From Mucilaginibacter sp. SG564 (GTDB lineage: Bacteria > Bacteroidota > Bacteroidia > Sphingobacteriales > Sphingobacteriaceae), in contig NZ_JABGNA010000007.1 of the NCBI RefSeq assembly GCF_013149275.1, positions 62,001 through 126,000 on the forward strand: 64,000 bases of DNA, read 5' to 3'. The notes under the pieces were generated by a model that saw only the letters and a list, made by a program, of their open reading frames with translations, was not told the origin of the DNA and did not search any database. The translations under genes and the position numbers were made by a program. Below, one piece after another: positions 54,768-63,980 of the stretch; the first letter of the stretch is position 1; each line of letters starts with the position of its first letter.

Positions 54768-55364
54768 ATGAGCAAACTATCATTAGACAAAGGGCGAGTT
54801 AGTCAGAAAATGAAAACCCGCGAGGTTCTTCTTTCAAAAGCAAATGAACTATTAAAGCAACGTATCGAGATAAGTGTTGATATGGTGGCCCGCGAAGCCG
54901 GAATTTCAAAAGCCACGGCCTACAGATACTTTTCAAGTTCGGAGGCTTTAAAGCGTGAAGCATCTTTGCAGCTTAAGGCAAAAACAAATGATGATCTCTT
55001 TGCAGATTTAAGTAATTCCGATCTGAACGGAAGATTAGACCGGTTGATTGACTACCACTTTAATTTATTCACTAATAATGAAATCGAATTTCGCCTTTTT
55101 TTAAGCTCCATCATTGGCGAATCAGTTATCCGAAAGGAAACCCCATCCAGAGCCGGGCGGAGGATCATCCTGATCAGGGAAGCACTTAAACCTTTACAAT
55201 CAACATTAACTCCAGATGCGTTTGATCATATGGTTAATTCATTGAGCGTATTTTTTGGTATTGAATCCATAACTGTTTTAAAGGACGTATGCCACTTAAC
55301 TAATGCTGAAATATTACAAACCTGGAAATGGTCGGTAAACCGTATTGTGTTTTTTAAAGATTAA
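54768..55364 (+). CDS. TetR/AcrR family transcriptional regulator
   Basis: 198 residues. The N-terminal HTH (RISVDMVAREAGISKATAYRYFSSSEALKREA) lies at about residues 36-70, and the rest is a helical ligand-binding domain. Divergent from the alpha/beta hydrolase gene (84-bp gap), so repression of that gene by a small ligand-sensing mechanism is the simplest reading. No palindrome stands out in the gap. Confidence 0.9.
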   Translation: MSKLSLDKGRVSQKMKTREVLLSKANELLKQRIEISVDMVAREAGISKATAYRYFSSSEALKREASLQLKAKTNDDLFADLSNSDLNGRLDRLIDYHFNLFTNNEIEFRLFLSSIIGESVIRKETPSRAGRRIILIREALKPLQSTLTPDAFDHMVNSLSVFFGIESITVLKDVCHLTNAEILQTWKWSVNRIVFFKD

Positions 55365-55371
55365 ACACTCT

Positions 55372-56202
55372 TTATGAAAACTGCATATAACTTTTTAATT
55401 CGTCCTGCAGGCGGTTTGCGGTTTCAATAAGCCCTCTATCAGTAATGTGCATATCAATGTTAATATCCTCACCTATCTGATTTTCTTTAAATACATCTTT
55501 AAACCTGAAATATTTTAATGAAAAGTTCCAGTTATTCTCAAGAAATGAAAAAAGCCTGGTATCCTCTTTATTTAACATGGAATAGTTAACCACCACGAAA
55601 GAATCGTTGTTTAATTTTTTGATACAATTTAAAATATCCTGGTTATAGGCTATCCATACTTTTAAAAACTTTGAAGTATACTCGTTATAGAATTTTAATA
55701 GTCTGCGCTGTCTCCTGATCTTTTCCCAAACCAATCTGGATAAATATTTACGACTCATGTATTTTTTATCCAAAGACTTAAACTCCCGGCGCAATAATGA
55801 GCTCACCACTGATTGATAATCGCGCAGGATGATCAGATAGCAGGCATCGGGCAACAGCTCCTGGTAAACATCCAGAAACAAACATGTGCGTGGGTCTTTC
55901 CACCCCCACTGATCATACAATTGCTGTTTAATTTTAATAATACTTTTCAGTTTCTCTTTTTCATATATAGAGAAACCATCAATTTGTAAGTCGGTTAAAC
56001 CAGAAGGAGGCAGATTGTTACTGCTCAGAACTTCTTCATGCATTTTTAAAAATTCCACATCTTCAAAATGGCCATCTTCGTTTCCCCAGCCGGGGCCAAG
56101 TAGTTTTTCACCAAGTTGCAAACCACATTTGGTAAGCCAGTTTGAGATGAGCGAGGTACCGGAACGGTGCATTCCGGCGATGATAAGAGTTCGTTTTTGC
56201 AT
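55372..56202 (-). CDS. Sulfotransferase family protein
   Basis: 276 residues. N-terminal PAPS-binding loop IIAGMHRSGTSLISNWLTKCGL at about 7-28. ACYLIILRDYQSVVSSLLRREFKSL matches the 3'-phosphate-binding region. The rest is basic and helical. It should transfer a sulfo group from PAPS to a carbohydrate or other acceptor. It lies 46 bp downstream of the APS kinase gene on the same strand, so donor synthesis and use are linked. The acceptor is not known. Confidence 0.85.
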   Translation of the reverse strand: MQKRTLIIAGMHRSGTSLISNWLTKCGLQLGEKLLGPGWGNEDGHFEDVEFLKMHEEVLSSNNLPPSGLTDLQIDGFSIYEKEKLKSIIKIKQQLYDQWGWKDPRTCLFLDVYQELLPDACYLIILRDYQSVVSSLLRREFKSLDKKYMSRKYLSRLVWEKIRRQRRLLKFYNEYTSKFLKVWIAYNQDILNCIKKLNNDSFVVVNYSMLNKEDTRLFSFLENNWNFSLKYFRFKDVFKENQIGEDINIDMHITDRGLIETANRLQDELKSYMQFS

Positions 56203-56248
56203 AATTTATAAAAGGACGATCGTTTTAAAATACTTAAGCAGGGGTAGC

Positions 56249-56812
56249 TTAAAAATTATCTGTCATTTTATTGGGAATTTTCTCCGAAGCATAAAGATTG
56301 TTAAGTATGAAATAAACCAGCAAAGATGTGCTTTGCTGTACAGAGTTCTCGCTGGTATTGATATAAAGATCCGCATCATACGGTACATCAAACCTATCAT
56401 TGATACCTGTTAAGTTCTGCAATTTGTTGGGGTGCCCTTCGGGCAAAAGCGCTCTTTGGTAAAGGCCCTTAGTATCGCGGCTGATGAGTTTATTAACCGG
56501 GCAATCAACATGCACTATATTTACATCCTCATACCTGTCAACCAATTCGCGCCTTACATCGTCATACGGGTTTATAGCGCTGATAATGGTAACAATACCC
56601 TGTGCTGAGAAACGGCTGGCTACAAATCCCAGTCGCCTGATATTTTCACTCCTGTCGGCTCTTGAAAATCCAAGATCTCTACAGATTTCCTGTCGATATT
56701 CATCGCCATCAATAATTTCGATCTTTATTCCAAGCTCTGTTAATTCGGCAGCAACATTTTTTGCCAATGTTGTTTTGCCGGCTCCTGAAAGGCCGCAAAA
56801 TAAAAGTATCAT
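56249..56812 (-). CDS. cysC: Adenylylsulfate (APS) kinase
   Basis: 187 residues with GLSGAGKTTLAKNVAAEL (P-loop at 7-14), IIDGDEYRQEICRDLGFSRADRSENIRRLGFVASRF, and SAINPYDDVRRELV, all hallmarks of APS kinase. It makes PAPS, the donor for the sulfotransferase encoded next. ATP sulfurylase genes are not in the window. A 288-bp upstream region holds nothing recognisable. Confidence 0.93.
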   Translation of the reverse strand: MILLFCGLSGAGKTTLAKNVAAELTELGIKIEIIDGDEYRQEICRDLGFSRADRSENIRRLGFVASRFSAQGIVTIISAINPYDDVRRELVDRYEDVNIVHVDCPVNKLISRDTKGLYQRALLPEGHPNKLQNLTGINDRFDVPYDADLYINTSENSVQQSTSLLVYFILNNLYASEKIPNKMTDNF

Positions 56813-57101
56813 AGCAGTTAATTAAGTTAAACACCATTCTGCGAAAGTCTTGCAGGACACTTTCTGAACGTGAACTTATAAAATAACTTACGCGTTGCGC
56901 CGCAACCGATTGTAAAAGATTATTTACAATCAGGTACATCACTTTCTTCTGGAGATAATTTGGTGATATCTAAACTTCACGGAAGCCACTTTAAAGCCCC
57001 TTTTTGATCAAATTCTGATCACTACGTGCAACAACATTCAACTGATACACCTAACAAAAATGTTACGTGTTTAAACCCTGCTAAAAACAACAAGCTATAA
57101 T

Positions 57102-58124
57102 TTAATGAAGAATTTTAAACATCAGTTCTTTCATCAATTCGCCATGCGGGGCATTTGATTCCACACCTTTGCTTTTCAGGTCATACTCGCGCAGATAGCT
57201 GATGATCTGCATGGTTTTTGGATAATTATAATTACGACCGGCCTGTTCATAATCCTTTACAAAAAAGGGGTTTACACCCAATTCGCGGGCCAGGTTTTGC
57301 TGCGATTTATCTTTCACGTAATGATAGGCCAGTACCTTACTAAAATAATTATTCAGGTTACCCAGCACCAGTACAATAGGGTTGGCTTTGGGGTTAGCCT
57401 CAAAATAATTGATGATCTGGTTAACTTTATAGGCATCTTTTTTACTCAGGGCTGCTTGCAGCTCAAATACATTATACTCTTTGCTGATACCAATATTATC
57501 CTGGATATGCTTAAGCGTGATCTCCTGGCCGGCAGCCACATTCAGCATCAGTTTTTCGAGCTCATTGGCAATTTTCGACAGATCATTACCCAGGTATTCC
57601 GAAAGCATGGCCGATGCCTGCGAGTTGATCTTATAGCCTTTATCGCTAATATAACCTTCTATCCAGGCAGGTATCTTATTATCATATAAAGGGGCCGATT
57701 CAAAAATGATCCCTTTTTTTTCGATGGCCTTATATGTTTTTTTTCGCTTATCAAATTTTCCGTACTTGTAACAAAATACCAGAATGGTACTCGGCAAGGG
57801 ATTTTCAAGATAGCTCAATACCGGATCGATGCCTTTTTTGCTGTCGTCATCCTTACCCCACTTCATCTCCTGCGCCTCCTTTACCAATACAATCTGGTAA
57901 TCGGCCATCATTGGATAGCGCTTGGCAGCGTTAAGCACCGTCATCATATCGGTATCCTTACCATATACCACGGTTTGGTTAAACCCTTTTTCTGCTTCGG
58001 GCAGAAGACTATGTTCAATATAATTGCTTACAAGATCAATAAAATAGGGTTCTTCGCCATGCAACAGATACAGGGGTTTATATTTACGGTTTTTAAGATC
58101 TTTCAATAACTCTGCTGCGGACAT
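57102..58124 (-). CDS. holA: DNA polymerase III delta subunit (clamp loader)
   Basis: 340 residues from the ATG at 58122-58124 (MSAAELLKDLKNRKYKPLYLLHGEEPYFID); the upstream TTG would add five residues. Domain I keeps the HGEEPYFID stretch, and the C-terminal collar-like domain ends LMKELMFKILH. It opens the beta clamp during replication. Divergent from the HsdR_N gene across a repeat-containing gap. Confidence 0.93.
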   Translation of the reverse strand: MSAAELLKDLKNRKYKPLYLLHGEEPYFIDLVSNYIEHSLLPEAEKGFNQTVVYGKDTDMMTVLNAAKRYPMMADYQIVLVKEAQEMKWGKDDDSKKGIDPVLSYLENPLPSTILVFCYKYGKFDKRKKTYKAIEKKGIIFESAPLYDNKIPAWIEGYISDKGYKINSQASAMLSEYLGNDLSKIANELEKLMLNVAAGQEITLKHIQDNIGISKEYNVFELQAALSKKDAYKVNQIINYFEANPKANPIVLVLGNLNNYFSKVLAYHYVKDKSQQNLARELGVNPFFVKDYEQAGRNYNYPKTMQIISYLREYDLKSKGVESNAPHGELMKELMFKILH

Positions 58125-58136
58125 CTCTTTTAATAT

Positions 58137-58312
58137 CAAAATTCAAAAATAAAAATTCAAAACCGGTATAGTGTAAAAATCAAAGCTAAAAATCCCTTTT
58201 AATTTAATTCTCCTTGTGCTTGCCCTTTTTTACTTTTGATTTTTTTGCGGAATAAAAGTATTTCTCATTTTGGCGTTCAAGAGTGCTTTGCAATTTTTAC
58301 TTTTGAATTTTG
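58137..58312. repeat. AT-rich inverted repeat between holA and HsdR_N genes
   Basis: Arms 58137-58157 and 58292-58312 are complementary at 20 of 21 positions, with a 134-bp spacer. Both arms are TTCAAAA/TTTTGAA repeats of the interspersed kind. Confidence 0.7.
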
Positions 58313-58329
58313 ACTTTTGAATTTAACGA

Positions 58330-58791
58330 ATGGATCTGCTGCAGCCGCTTAATCTTCCGCCATACCCTTTTAAGATCACCGATCATAACGGCCAGCTCAG
58401 CTTATTTGATGAGATCCGAAAGAAAAACATCATCATTACCCCCGAAGAATGGGTGCGCCAGCATTTTGTACAATATCTTATTAAACACAAAAACTACCCG
58501 CGCGCACTGATCAAACTGGAAGGAGGAATGAAACTTAACGGCCTTCAAAAACGTACCGACATTGTTGTATTTAATGCCGAAGGTAAAAGGATACTTATTG
58601 TAGAATGTAAGGCCCCTTCAATAACCATTGATCAGAAAACTTTTGACCAGATAGCCCGGTATAATATGGTGCACCAGGTATCATTATTAGCGGTAAGTAA
58701 TGGCTTGCAGCATTATTATTGCCAGATTGATCACATCAGCAAAAAATACCTGTTTTTAGAGGATATGCCCGCTTATACCGGAACTGTTTAA
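58330..58791 (+). CDS. HsdR_N-type nuclease-fold protein (type I restriction R subunit N-terminal domain)
   Basis: 153 residues. NYPRALIKLEGGMKLNGLQKRTDIVVFNAEGKRILIVECKAP contains the D...EXK core of the PD-(D/E)XK fold. This is the free-standing HSDR_N domain, common beside holA in Bacteroidota and not part of a full restriction system: there are no HsdM or HsdS genes and no helicase part here. A role in DNA repair or replication is possible but not shown. The last 36 bp overlap the convergent kinase gene. Confidence 0.85.
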   Translation: MDLLQPLNLPPYPFKITDHNGQLSLFDEIRKKNIIITPEEWVRQHFVQYLIKHKNYPRALIKLEGGMKLNGLQKRTDIVVFNAEGKRILIVECKAPSITIDQKTFDQIARYNMVHQVSLLAVSNGLQHYYCQIDHISKKYLFLEDMPAYTGTV

Positions 58792-60591
58792 CCCAGGAAG
58801 GCTTATCAGGTTTTGGATTTTTTCCAGCAATTCGTCGGGTTTAAATGGCTTTGACACATAGTCGTTCATCCCTACTCTAAACACTCTATCCTTTATGTCA
58901 ACCAGTGCCGATGCTGTAAGCGCGATGATGGGTATCCTGGCCTTTTTAGGGTCGGCCATTTTCCTGATTTCCCGGGCGGCATCAAAGCCATTCATCACCG
59001 GCATTTGCAGATCCATCAGTATAATATCAAAGTTGCCGTATTGCATAAACTCAACCGCACGTTCACCATTTTCGGCAATAGTGGGTATTATTTTCCATTT
59101 CAACAGCAATTTCTTCATCAGCATAACATTTACCATATTATCCTCAGCAATAAGTACCTTTATGCTTCGTAAGCCCTCTTCCTCGGCTATTTCGGCTTGT
59201 TTGGCTACATTTTCGGCAACCACTTCTGTTGATACCGAAAGCTCCATATTAAATAAAAACTCTGACCCTATACCAATTTTACTGATCACCTCAATGTGGG
59301 TTCCTTGTAGTTCAAGCAGGCGTTTTACAATGGCCAAACCCAAACCGGTACCCTCATACTCACGTGTAGTAGCTAATGATTCCTGGGTAAAGGGCTCAAA
59401 TATATTTTTCAGGCTACTTTCCTGAATGCCTATGCCGGTGTCTTTTACAGAAAACCTAACGATAAGATTATTATGCCGATCTTCCAGACAGGCCACATTA
59501 ACCCACACATCACCTTTTGGGGTAAATTTTATAGCGTTATTAACCAGATTAAAAACCACCTGAGTAATACGTGTAGGGTCACCAAAAAAAACTTTATTCT
59601 TTAAAACATTGTCAACCGTAAGGGTAAACTGCAAACCTTTTTCATGCGCTTTCAACATCTGCCCGCCACATATGTTATACATCAGTTCAACCAGATCAAA
59701 CTTCACATTTTCCAACACCAGCTTGCCCGATTCAATTTTGTTAAAGTCGAGCACATCATTAACGATGGCCAGTAGGTTATTTGCCGAAAATTTTAATATT
59801 TCCAGGTTTTCCTTTTGCTCAGGCCTTGGGCTGCCCATCATCAACAGGTTGCTCATTCCGATCACCGCGTTCAGCGGTGTGCGGATCTCATGCGACATGG
59901 TTGATAAAAACTCCGATTGGGCATGTGCTGATTTTTCGGCCTTCTCAATAGCCTTTTCTAATTTTTGATTGAGAGCTTTTTGTTCATGGGCGCTTGCCTT
60001 CAATTGCTTCAGATTCTTTATAAACGCATTATATAGGTGGCTATGAATAAAAATGAGTATAATAAAATTGGCAAACAGACTGATCACAATAGTTACCTGG
60101 TCTATCTTATCGGGCTTTACGCGTATCACATAGCTATAATTACGCTCAATAAATAAAAAAAGCAATATGGGTACCGTATTCAACAGGGAGTAAATCAACC
60201 CCCATTTTTGCCCCAGCATATAATAACTAAATACAATGACGATAATAACCACCTGCACCGTAACTATATTGATGCTTTGCAACGATATATATACGATACT
60301 CACATTGAGCAAAGTGCCCACAATGAGTAAGGCATGTGATATGGCGAGCCAGTTAGGTTTGTACGTTAAGGCTTTAAAAAGTACAGCGATGCTGAGCATT
60401 AAAAACAAGCAAGTGTAGGCCAGCATCATTTGTCCCTGGAAATAAACACTGGTTAATAAGGCAGCCGAAGCCACAAACACCAGAAAAAACCCATAATATA
60501 ATAAACGTATACGTGCCTGATCAAGAACGGATTGTTCCTTTGAAATGATCTTGTAGATAGATAAGTTAAAAAAACTTGCTTTTGGGCACAT
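58756..60591 (-). CDS. Hybrid sensor histidine kinase/response regulator
   Basis: 611 residues. Five to six membrane segments (about 30-185), a coiled coil (195-222), HisKA with TMSHEIRTPL (His234), an ATPase domain (NLVNNAIKFTP, DTGIGI, GTGLGLAIV), and a receiver from ~475 (VLIAEDNMVNV, Asp527 in ILMDLQMP). No periplasmic sensor domain is evident; sensing is probably through the membrane helices. There is no Hpt domain or separate output in the neighbourhood. The C-terminus overlaps the opposite gene by 36 bp. Confidence 0.93.
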   Translation of the reverse strand: MCPKASFFNLSIYKIISKEQSVLDQARIRLLYYGFFLVFVASAALLTSVYFQGQMMLAYTCLFLMLSIAVLFKALTYKPNWLAISHALLIVGTLLNVSIVYISLQSINIVTVQVVIIVIVFSYYMLGQKWGLIYSLLNTVPILLFLFIERNYSYVIRVKPDKIDQVTIVISLFANFIILIFIHSHLYNAFIKNLKQLKASAHEQKALNQKLEKAIEKAEKSAHAQSEFLSTMSHEIRTPLNAVIGMSNLLMMGSPRPEQKENLEILKFSANNLLAIVNDVLDFNKIESGKLVLENVKFDLVELMYNICGGQMLKAHEKGLQFTLTVDNVLKNKVFFGDPTRITQVVFNLVNNAIKFTPKGDVWVNVACLEDRHNNLIVRFSVKDTGIGIQESSLKNIFEPFTQESLATTREYEGTGLGLAIVKRLLELQGTHIEVISKIGIGSEFLFNMELSVSTEVVAENVAKQAEIAEEEGLRSIKVLIAEDNMVNVMLMKKLLLKWKIIPTIAENGERAVEFMQYGNFDIILMDLQMPVMNGFDAAREIRKMADPKKARIPIIALTASALVDIKDRVFRVGMNDYVSKPFKPDELLEKIQNLISLPGLNSSGISGHIL

Positions 60592-60600
60592 ATTCGGGCA

Positions 60601-60664
60601 GCAAACATTTTAGTAACGCGGTAAGCCAATCGAGGTAGTATCGTTTTAGCTTACCGCTGTTTGC
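60601..60664. terminator. Composite hairpin after valS
   Basis: Outer stem GCAAAC / GTTTGC and inner stem GCGGTAAGC / GCTTACCGC between the valS stop and the kinase start. Could terminate valS; no strong T run is seen on the minus strand. Confidence 0.5.
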
Positions 60665-60683
60665 AGCGAACTTTTATATGCAA

Positions 60684-63365
60684 TTAATCAGCCAAATCGT
60701 CAAGTGCTTTTTGGATAATCTGTAGTTTGGCTTCTGCGTCGGCTTTTTTTCGTTTTTCAATTTCAATAATTTCGGGTTTGGCGTTGCTCATAAAACGCTC
60801 ATTATTGAGCTTTGCATTTACCGATTTTAAGAATCCCAAAAGATAATCTTTTTCTTTTTCCAGGCGGGCACGCTCGGCTACAGGGTCTATTTCCTCTTTA
60901 AATGGAACATAAAACTCATCTGTTGAAGCTAAAAAGCTGATAGCCCCATTTACTTTATCCGCAACTTCCGAAAACTGGCTTATATTTCCAAGCCGGGCTA
61001 TAATGGCCTGGTACTCCAGATAATTTATACCAGAGTTGGCTTTTACAAAAAGTTCAAGCGGTTCTTTGTCCGCTATCTGTTTTGTTTTACGGGTATTACG
61101 TATTGCCGCGATAACTTCTTTTACTATTTCTACATCGGCCAATAGCCGTGCATTAATTTCCCCAATAATTGGCAATTGCGCAACAATACAACAGTCATTT
61201 TCTGCACGTTCGCCAAACAGCTCATCATGCCATAGCTCTTCGGTAAGGAAAGGCATAAAAGGATGCAAAACCTTTAATATATTTTCAAAGAATTGTATGG
61301 TAGCAGTATAAGTAGCCCGATCAATAGGATGCTGATACACCGGTTTGATCATTTCCAGGTACCATGCGCAAAAATCGTCCCATACCAATTTGTAGGTATC
61401 CATTAAAGCTTCCGACAAACGGTATTGCGCAAAGTTATCTTCTATCTGGCCCAATGCCTGGTCAAAGCGGTTGCCAAACCACTCAATAGCGATGGTGTTG
61501 GGGTTGGCAAGGGTATCATCAACTTCCCAGCCTTTTACCAGTTTAAATGCGTTCCATATCTTATTGGCGAAACCGCTGCCTTGTTTGCAGTAGCTTTCGT
61601 CGAACATCAGATCGTTACCAGCAGGCGAGCAAAGGAGCATACCCACACGTACACCATCGGCACCGTAAGTATCGATCAAGTCAAGCGGATTCGGCGAATT
61701 ACCTAATGACTTAGACATTTTACGGCCCAATTTATCTCTTACTATACCGGTAAGGTACACATTTTTAAATGGCACTTCTCCCCTAAACTCGTGCCCCGCC
61801 ATGATCATCCTGGCCACCCAGAAGAAAAGGATCTCGGGCGCAGTTACCAGGTCGTTGGTTGGATAATAATAGTTGATATCGGCATTGTTGGGGTCTTTAA
61901 ATCCACCGAATACCGATATAGGCCATAACCATGATGAAAACCAGGTATCAACCACGTCGGGGTCCTGAGTTAAGTCTTCAGCCTTAAGTTCAGGGTTTTG
62001 AGTCTTGAGCTTGGCTTCAACTAATGCTTCCTCGGCATTTTTGGCGATAACAAATTCGCCGTTTGGTAAATACCATGCCGGAATCTGCTGCCCCCACCAT
62101 AACTGGCGGCTGATGTTCCAATCCCTTACATTCTCCATCCAATGGCGATAGGTATTGATAAACTTATCGGGGATCAATTTGATCTCGCCGTTCAGTACAT
62201 AGTCCAATGCGGGTTTTGCCATCTCGGCCATTTGGCAGAACCACTGCATAGATAATTTGGGCTCGATAACCGCGTCTGTCCGTTCCGAAAAACCGATCTG
62301 CGATTTATAATCCTCTACTTTTTCCAACGCGCCGGCTTCTTCCAGCAACACGGCTATTTTTTTACGGGCCGCAAAACGGTCAACGCCAACTAATATCTGG
62401 GCTTTGTCGTTCAGGGTACCGTCATCATTTAAAATATCAATAACAGGCAGGTTATGACGCTGACCCAGTTCATAGTCATTCAGGTCATGTGCCGGGGTAA
62501 CTTTTAAACAGCCGGTACCAAAATCCATGGTCACGTATTCATCCAGGATAACCGGTATCTCGCGGTTGATCAGCGGGATAAATACCTTTTTACCATGCAG
62601 ATGCACATACCGTTCATCATTGGGGTTGATACAGATAGCTGAATCCGCCATAATGGTTTCCGGACGGGTGGTAGCGATGGTGAGGTAGTTCGAAGTCTGA
62701 AGTTTGGAGTCTAAAGCCGAATCTTGACCTTGGACTTCAGACTTCGGACTTGAGACTGCATACCGTATATAATACAGTTTCTGATTTACTTCCTTACGGA
62801 TAACTTCCTCGTCAGATACTGCTGTTTTACTCTGCGGATCCCAGTTTACCATGCGGATGCCACGGTAGATAAGGCCTTTTTTATGTAGATGGATAAACGT
62901 ATCTATTACCGCTTCGGACAGGTCTTCATCCATAGTAAATTTGGTACGGTCCCAATCGCAGGAGGCACCTAGTTTTTTAAGCTGCTCCAGGATAATACCG
63001 CCATATTTTTCTTTCCATTCCCAGGCAAAAGCTAAAAACTCGGGCCGGGTAAGGTCTGCTTTGCTGATGCCCCGCTCTTTGAGCATGGCTACAACTTTAG
63101 CTTCTGTAGCAATACTGGCATGGTCGGTTCCGGGAACCCAGCAGGCATTTTTGCCTTTCATACGGGCACGGCGAACCAATACATCCTGTATGGTATTATT
63201 CAGCATATGTCCCATGTGCAGAACCCCGGTAACATTGGGCGGCGGAATGACTATGGTATAAGGCTCGCGCTCATCGGGCACCGATTTAAAAAAATCGTGC
63301 TTTAACCAGTAACTATACCACTTCTCTTCGGTTTCTTTAGGCAAATATGTTTTAGCAATACTCAT
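60684..63365 (-). CDS. valS: Valyl-tRNA synthetase with repeat-derived insertion(s)
   Basis: 893 residues from MSIAKTYLPKETEEKW (ATG 63363-63365). Class I motifs: PPPNVTGVLHMGHML with HMGH at 50-53, and GRKMSKSLGNSPNPLDLID for KMSKS. The editing domain and the C-terminal coiled coil (EEIDPVAERARLEKEKDYLLGFL) are present. Compared with usual ValS, residues ~203-226 (SSPKSEVQGQDSALDSKLQ) are extra and are encoded by a palindromic repeat at 62689-62757. A second stretch at ~452-467 (KLKTQNPELKAEDLTQDP) looks partly repeat-like. The enzyme is essential, so the insertion must be tolerated in a surface loop. Confidence 0.95.
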   Translation of the reverse strand: MSIAKTYLPKETEEKWYSYWLKHDFFKSVPDEREPYTIVIPPPNVTGVLHMGHMLNNTIQDVLVRRARMKGKNACWVPGTDHASIATEAKVVAMLKERGISKADLTRPEFLAFAWEWKEKYGGIILEQLKKLGASCDWDRTKFTMDEDLSEAVIDTFIHLHKKGLIYRGIRMVNWDPQSKTAVSDEEVIRKEVNQKLYYIRYAVSSPKSEVQGQDSALDSKLQTSNYLTIATTRPETIMADSAICINPNDERYVHLHGKKVFIPLINREIPVILDEYVTMDFGTGCLKVTPAHDLNDYELGQRHNLPVIDILNDDGTLNDKAQILVGVDRFAARKKIAVLLEEAGALEKVEDYKSQIGFSERTDAVIEPKLSMQWFCQMAEMAKPALDYVLNGEIKLIPDKFINTYRHWMENVRDWNISRQLWWGQQIPAWYLPNGEFVIAKNAEEALVEAKLKTQNPELKAEDLTQDPDVVDTWFSSWLWPISVFGGFKDPNNADINYYYPTNDLVTAPEILFFWVARMIMAGHEFRGEVPFKNVYLTGIVRDKLGRKMSKSLGNSPNPLDLIDTYGADGVRVGMLLCSPAGNDLMFDESYCKQGSGFANKIWNAFKLVKGWEVDDTLANPNTIAIEWFGNRFDQALGQIEDNFAQYRLSEALMDTYKLVWDDFCAWYLEMIKPVYQHPIDRATYTATIQFFENILKVLHPFMPFLTEELWHDELFGERAENDCCIVAQLPIIGEINARLLADVEIVKEVIAAIRNTRKTKQIADKEPLELFVKANSGINYLEYQAIIARLGNISQFSEVADKVNGAISFLASTDEFYVPFKEEIDPVAERARLEKEKDYLLGFLKSVNAKLNNERFMSNAKPEIIEIEKRKKADAEAKLQIIQKALDDLAD
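61967..62012. repeat. Possible degenerate palindromic repeat within valS
   Basis: Minus-strand sequence with CTCAAGACTCAAAACCC, CTTAAGGCTGAAGACTTAAC, of the same base pattern as the interspersed AAGTCTTAAGAC-type repeats. It could be chance in a tolerant loop. Confidence 0.35.
62689..62757. repeat. Palindromic repeat inserted in frame in valS
   Basis: Arms TTCGAAGTCTGAAG (from 62689) and CTTCAGACTTCGGA (ending near 62748), with weaker outer pairing; 69 bp total. Similar to the intergenic repeat at 2902-2976. It adds ~23 residues without breaking the frame. Confidence 0.8.
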
Positions 63366-63507
63366 AACGCGCAAAAATAGGGATTTGCCCGCTTAGTTCA
63401 TAGCCGATAGTTTACGGATTCCAAAAGCATTTTTGGCGTTGATCCAGGCCCCTCCGTTTTTTTGCCGCGACAAGTTTTTCGCATCAAACAGAAGTTATAA
63501 AATTCAA
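63366..63507. other. Upstream region of valS
   Basis: No gene. It must hold the valS promoter; I see no T-box, leader peptide or attenuator. Confidence 0.5.
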
Positions 63508-63710
63508 ACGCTTTCAACTTTTTAAAGCTTTAATTTTAACAATTTTCTGCTCAAAATTGGATGAAAAACAGATCAAAACAGCTTAAATTCTCCTCAAAAT
63601 CATCGATTTTAACACTTTTTAACAAATTTTTGACGAGTTTTAAAACTTTAAAAAGTATTAAATAATTGATATTCAAATAACTTAATAACAAACAGTCGGT
63701 TTTTATTCCT
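63508..63710. repeat. AT-rich conserved non-coding element, copy 2
   Basis: Shares 28-bp and 21-bp exact blocks with copy 1 at 5217-5425. The spacing between the blocks is 11 bp shorter here. No GC-rich terminator-like hairpin follows at the same distance as in copy 1. The surrounding 600 bp contain no gene. Confidence 0.6.
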
Positions 63711-63843
63711 TTTCCTGAAGGTCAGAATTATGTTTTTCAAACAGAGCAGAATACCAGATCGGCTTACTTAAATATACAGAAATTATTTGAGCCCTGCAAC
63801 GGGCTTACTTCCCAGATACAATAAAATGTCAATAAGCTAAATT

Positions 63844-63980
63844 ACTCCGTAGGAGTTAAAGCTTTGTAGCAAACAAAAACAAGCATTGGGCATGCCGTAG
63901 GTATGCAAAGGACGTGCAGTACCTATGGCACTGTTTTAAAACCGGATTTTTTTCTACAAAGCTTTAACCCCGATGGGGTT
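63844..63980. repeat. Nested palindromic interspersed repeat
   Basis: Outer inverted repeat TTAAAGCTTTGTAG (63856-63869) / CTACAAAGCTTTAA (63954-63967), flanked by small hairpins ACTCC-GTA-GGAGT and AACCCC-GAT-GGGGTT. It encloses GCATGCC-GTA-GGTATGC and a TGCCGTAGGTA / TACCTATGGCA pair. Such GTAG-rich hairpins are dispersed in Sphingobacteria genomes, as I recall. Confidence 0.75.

Noticed and set aside
57015..57030. GTAGTG half-site upstream of holA
   Set aside because: Single half-site only (second half AATTTG), and no link to the sugar region.
58330..58791. Type I restriction system
   Set aside because: Only the HsdR N-terminal nuclease fold is present; no helicase, HsdM or HsdS genes nearby.
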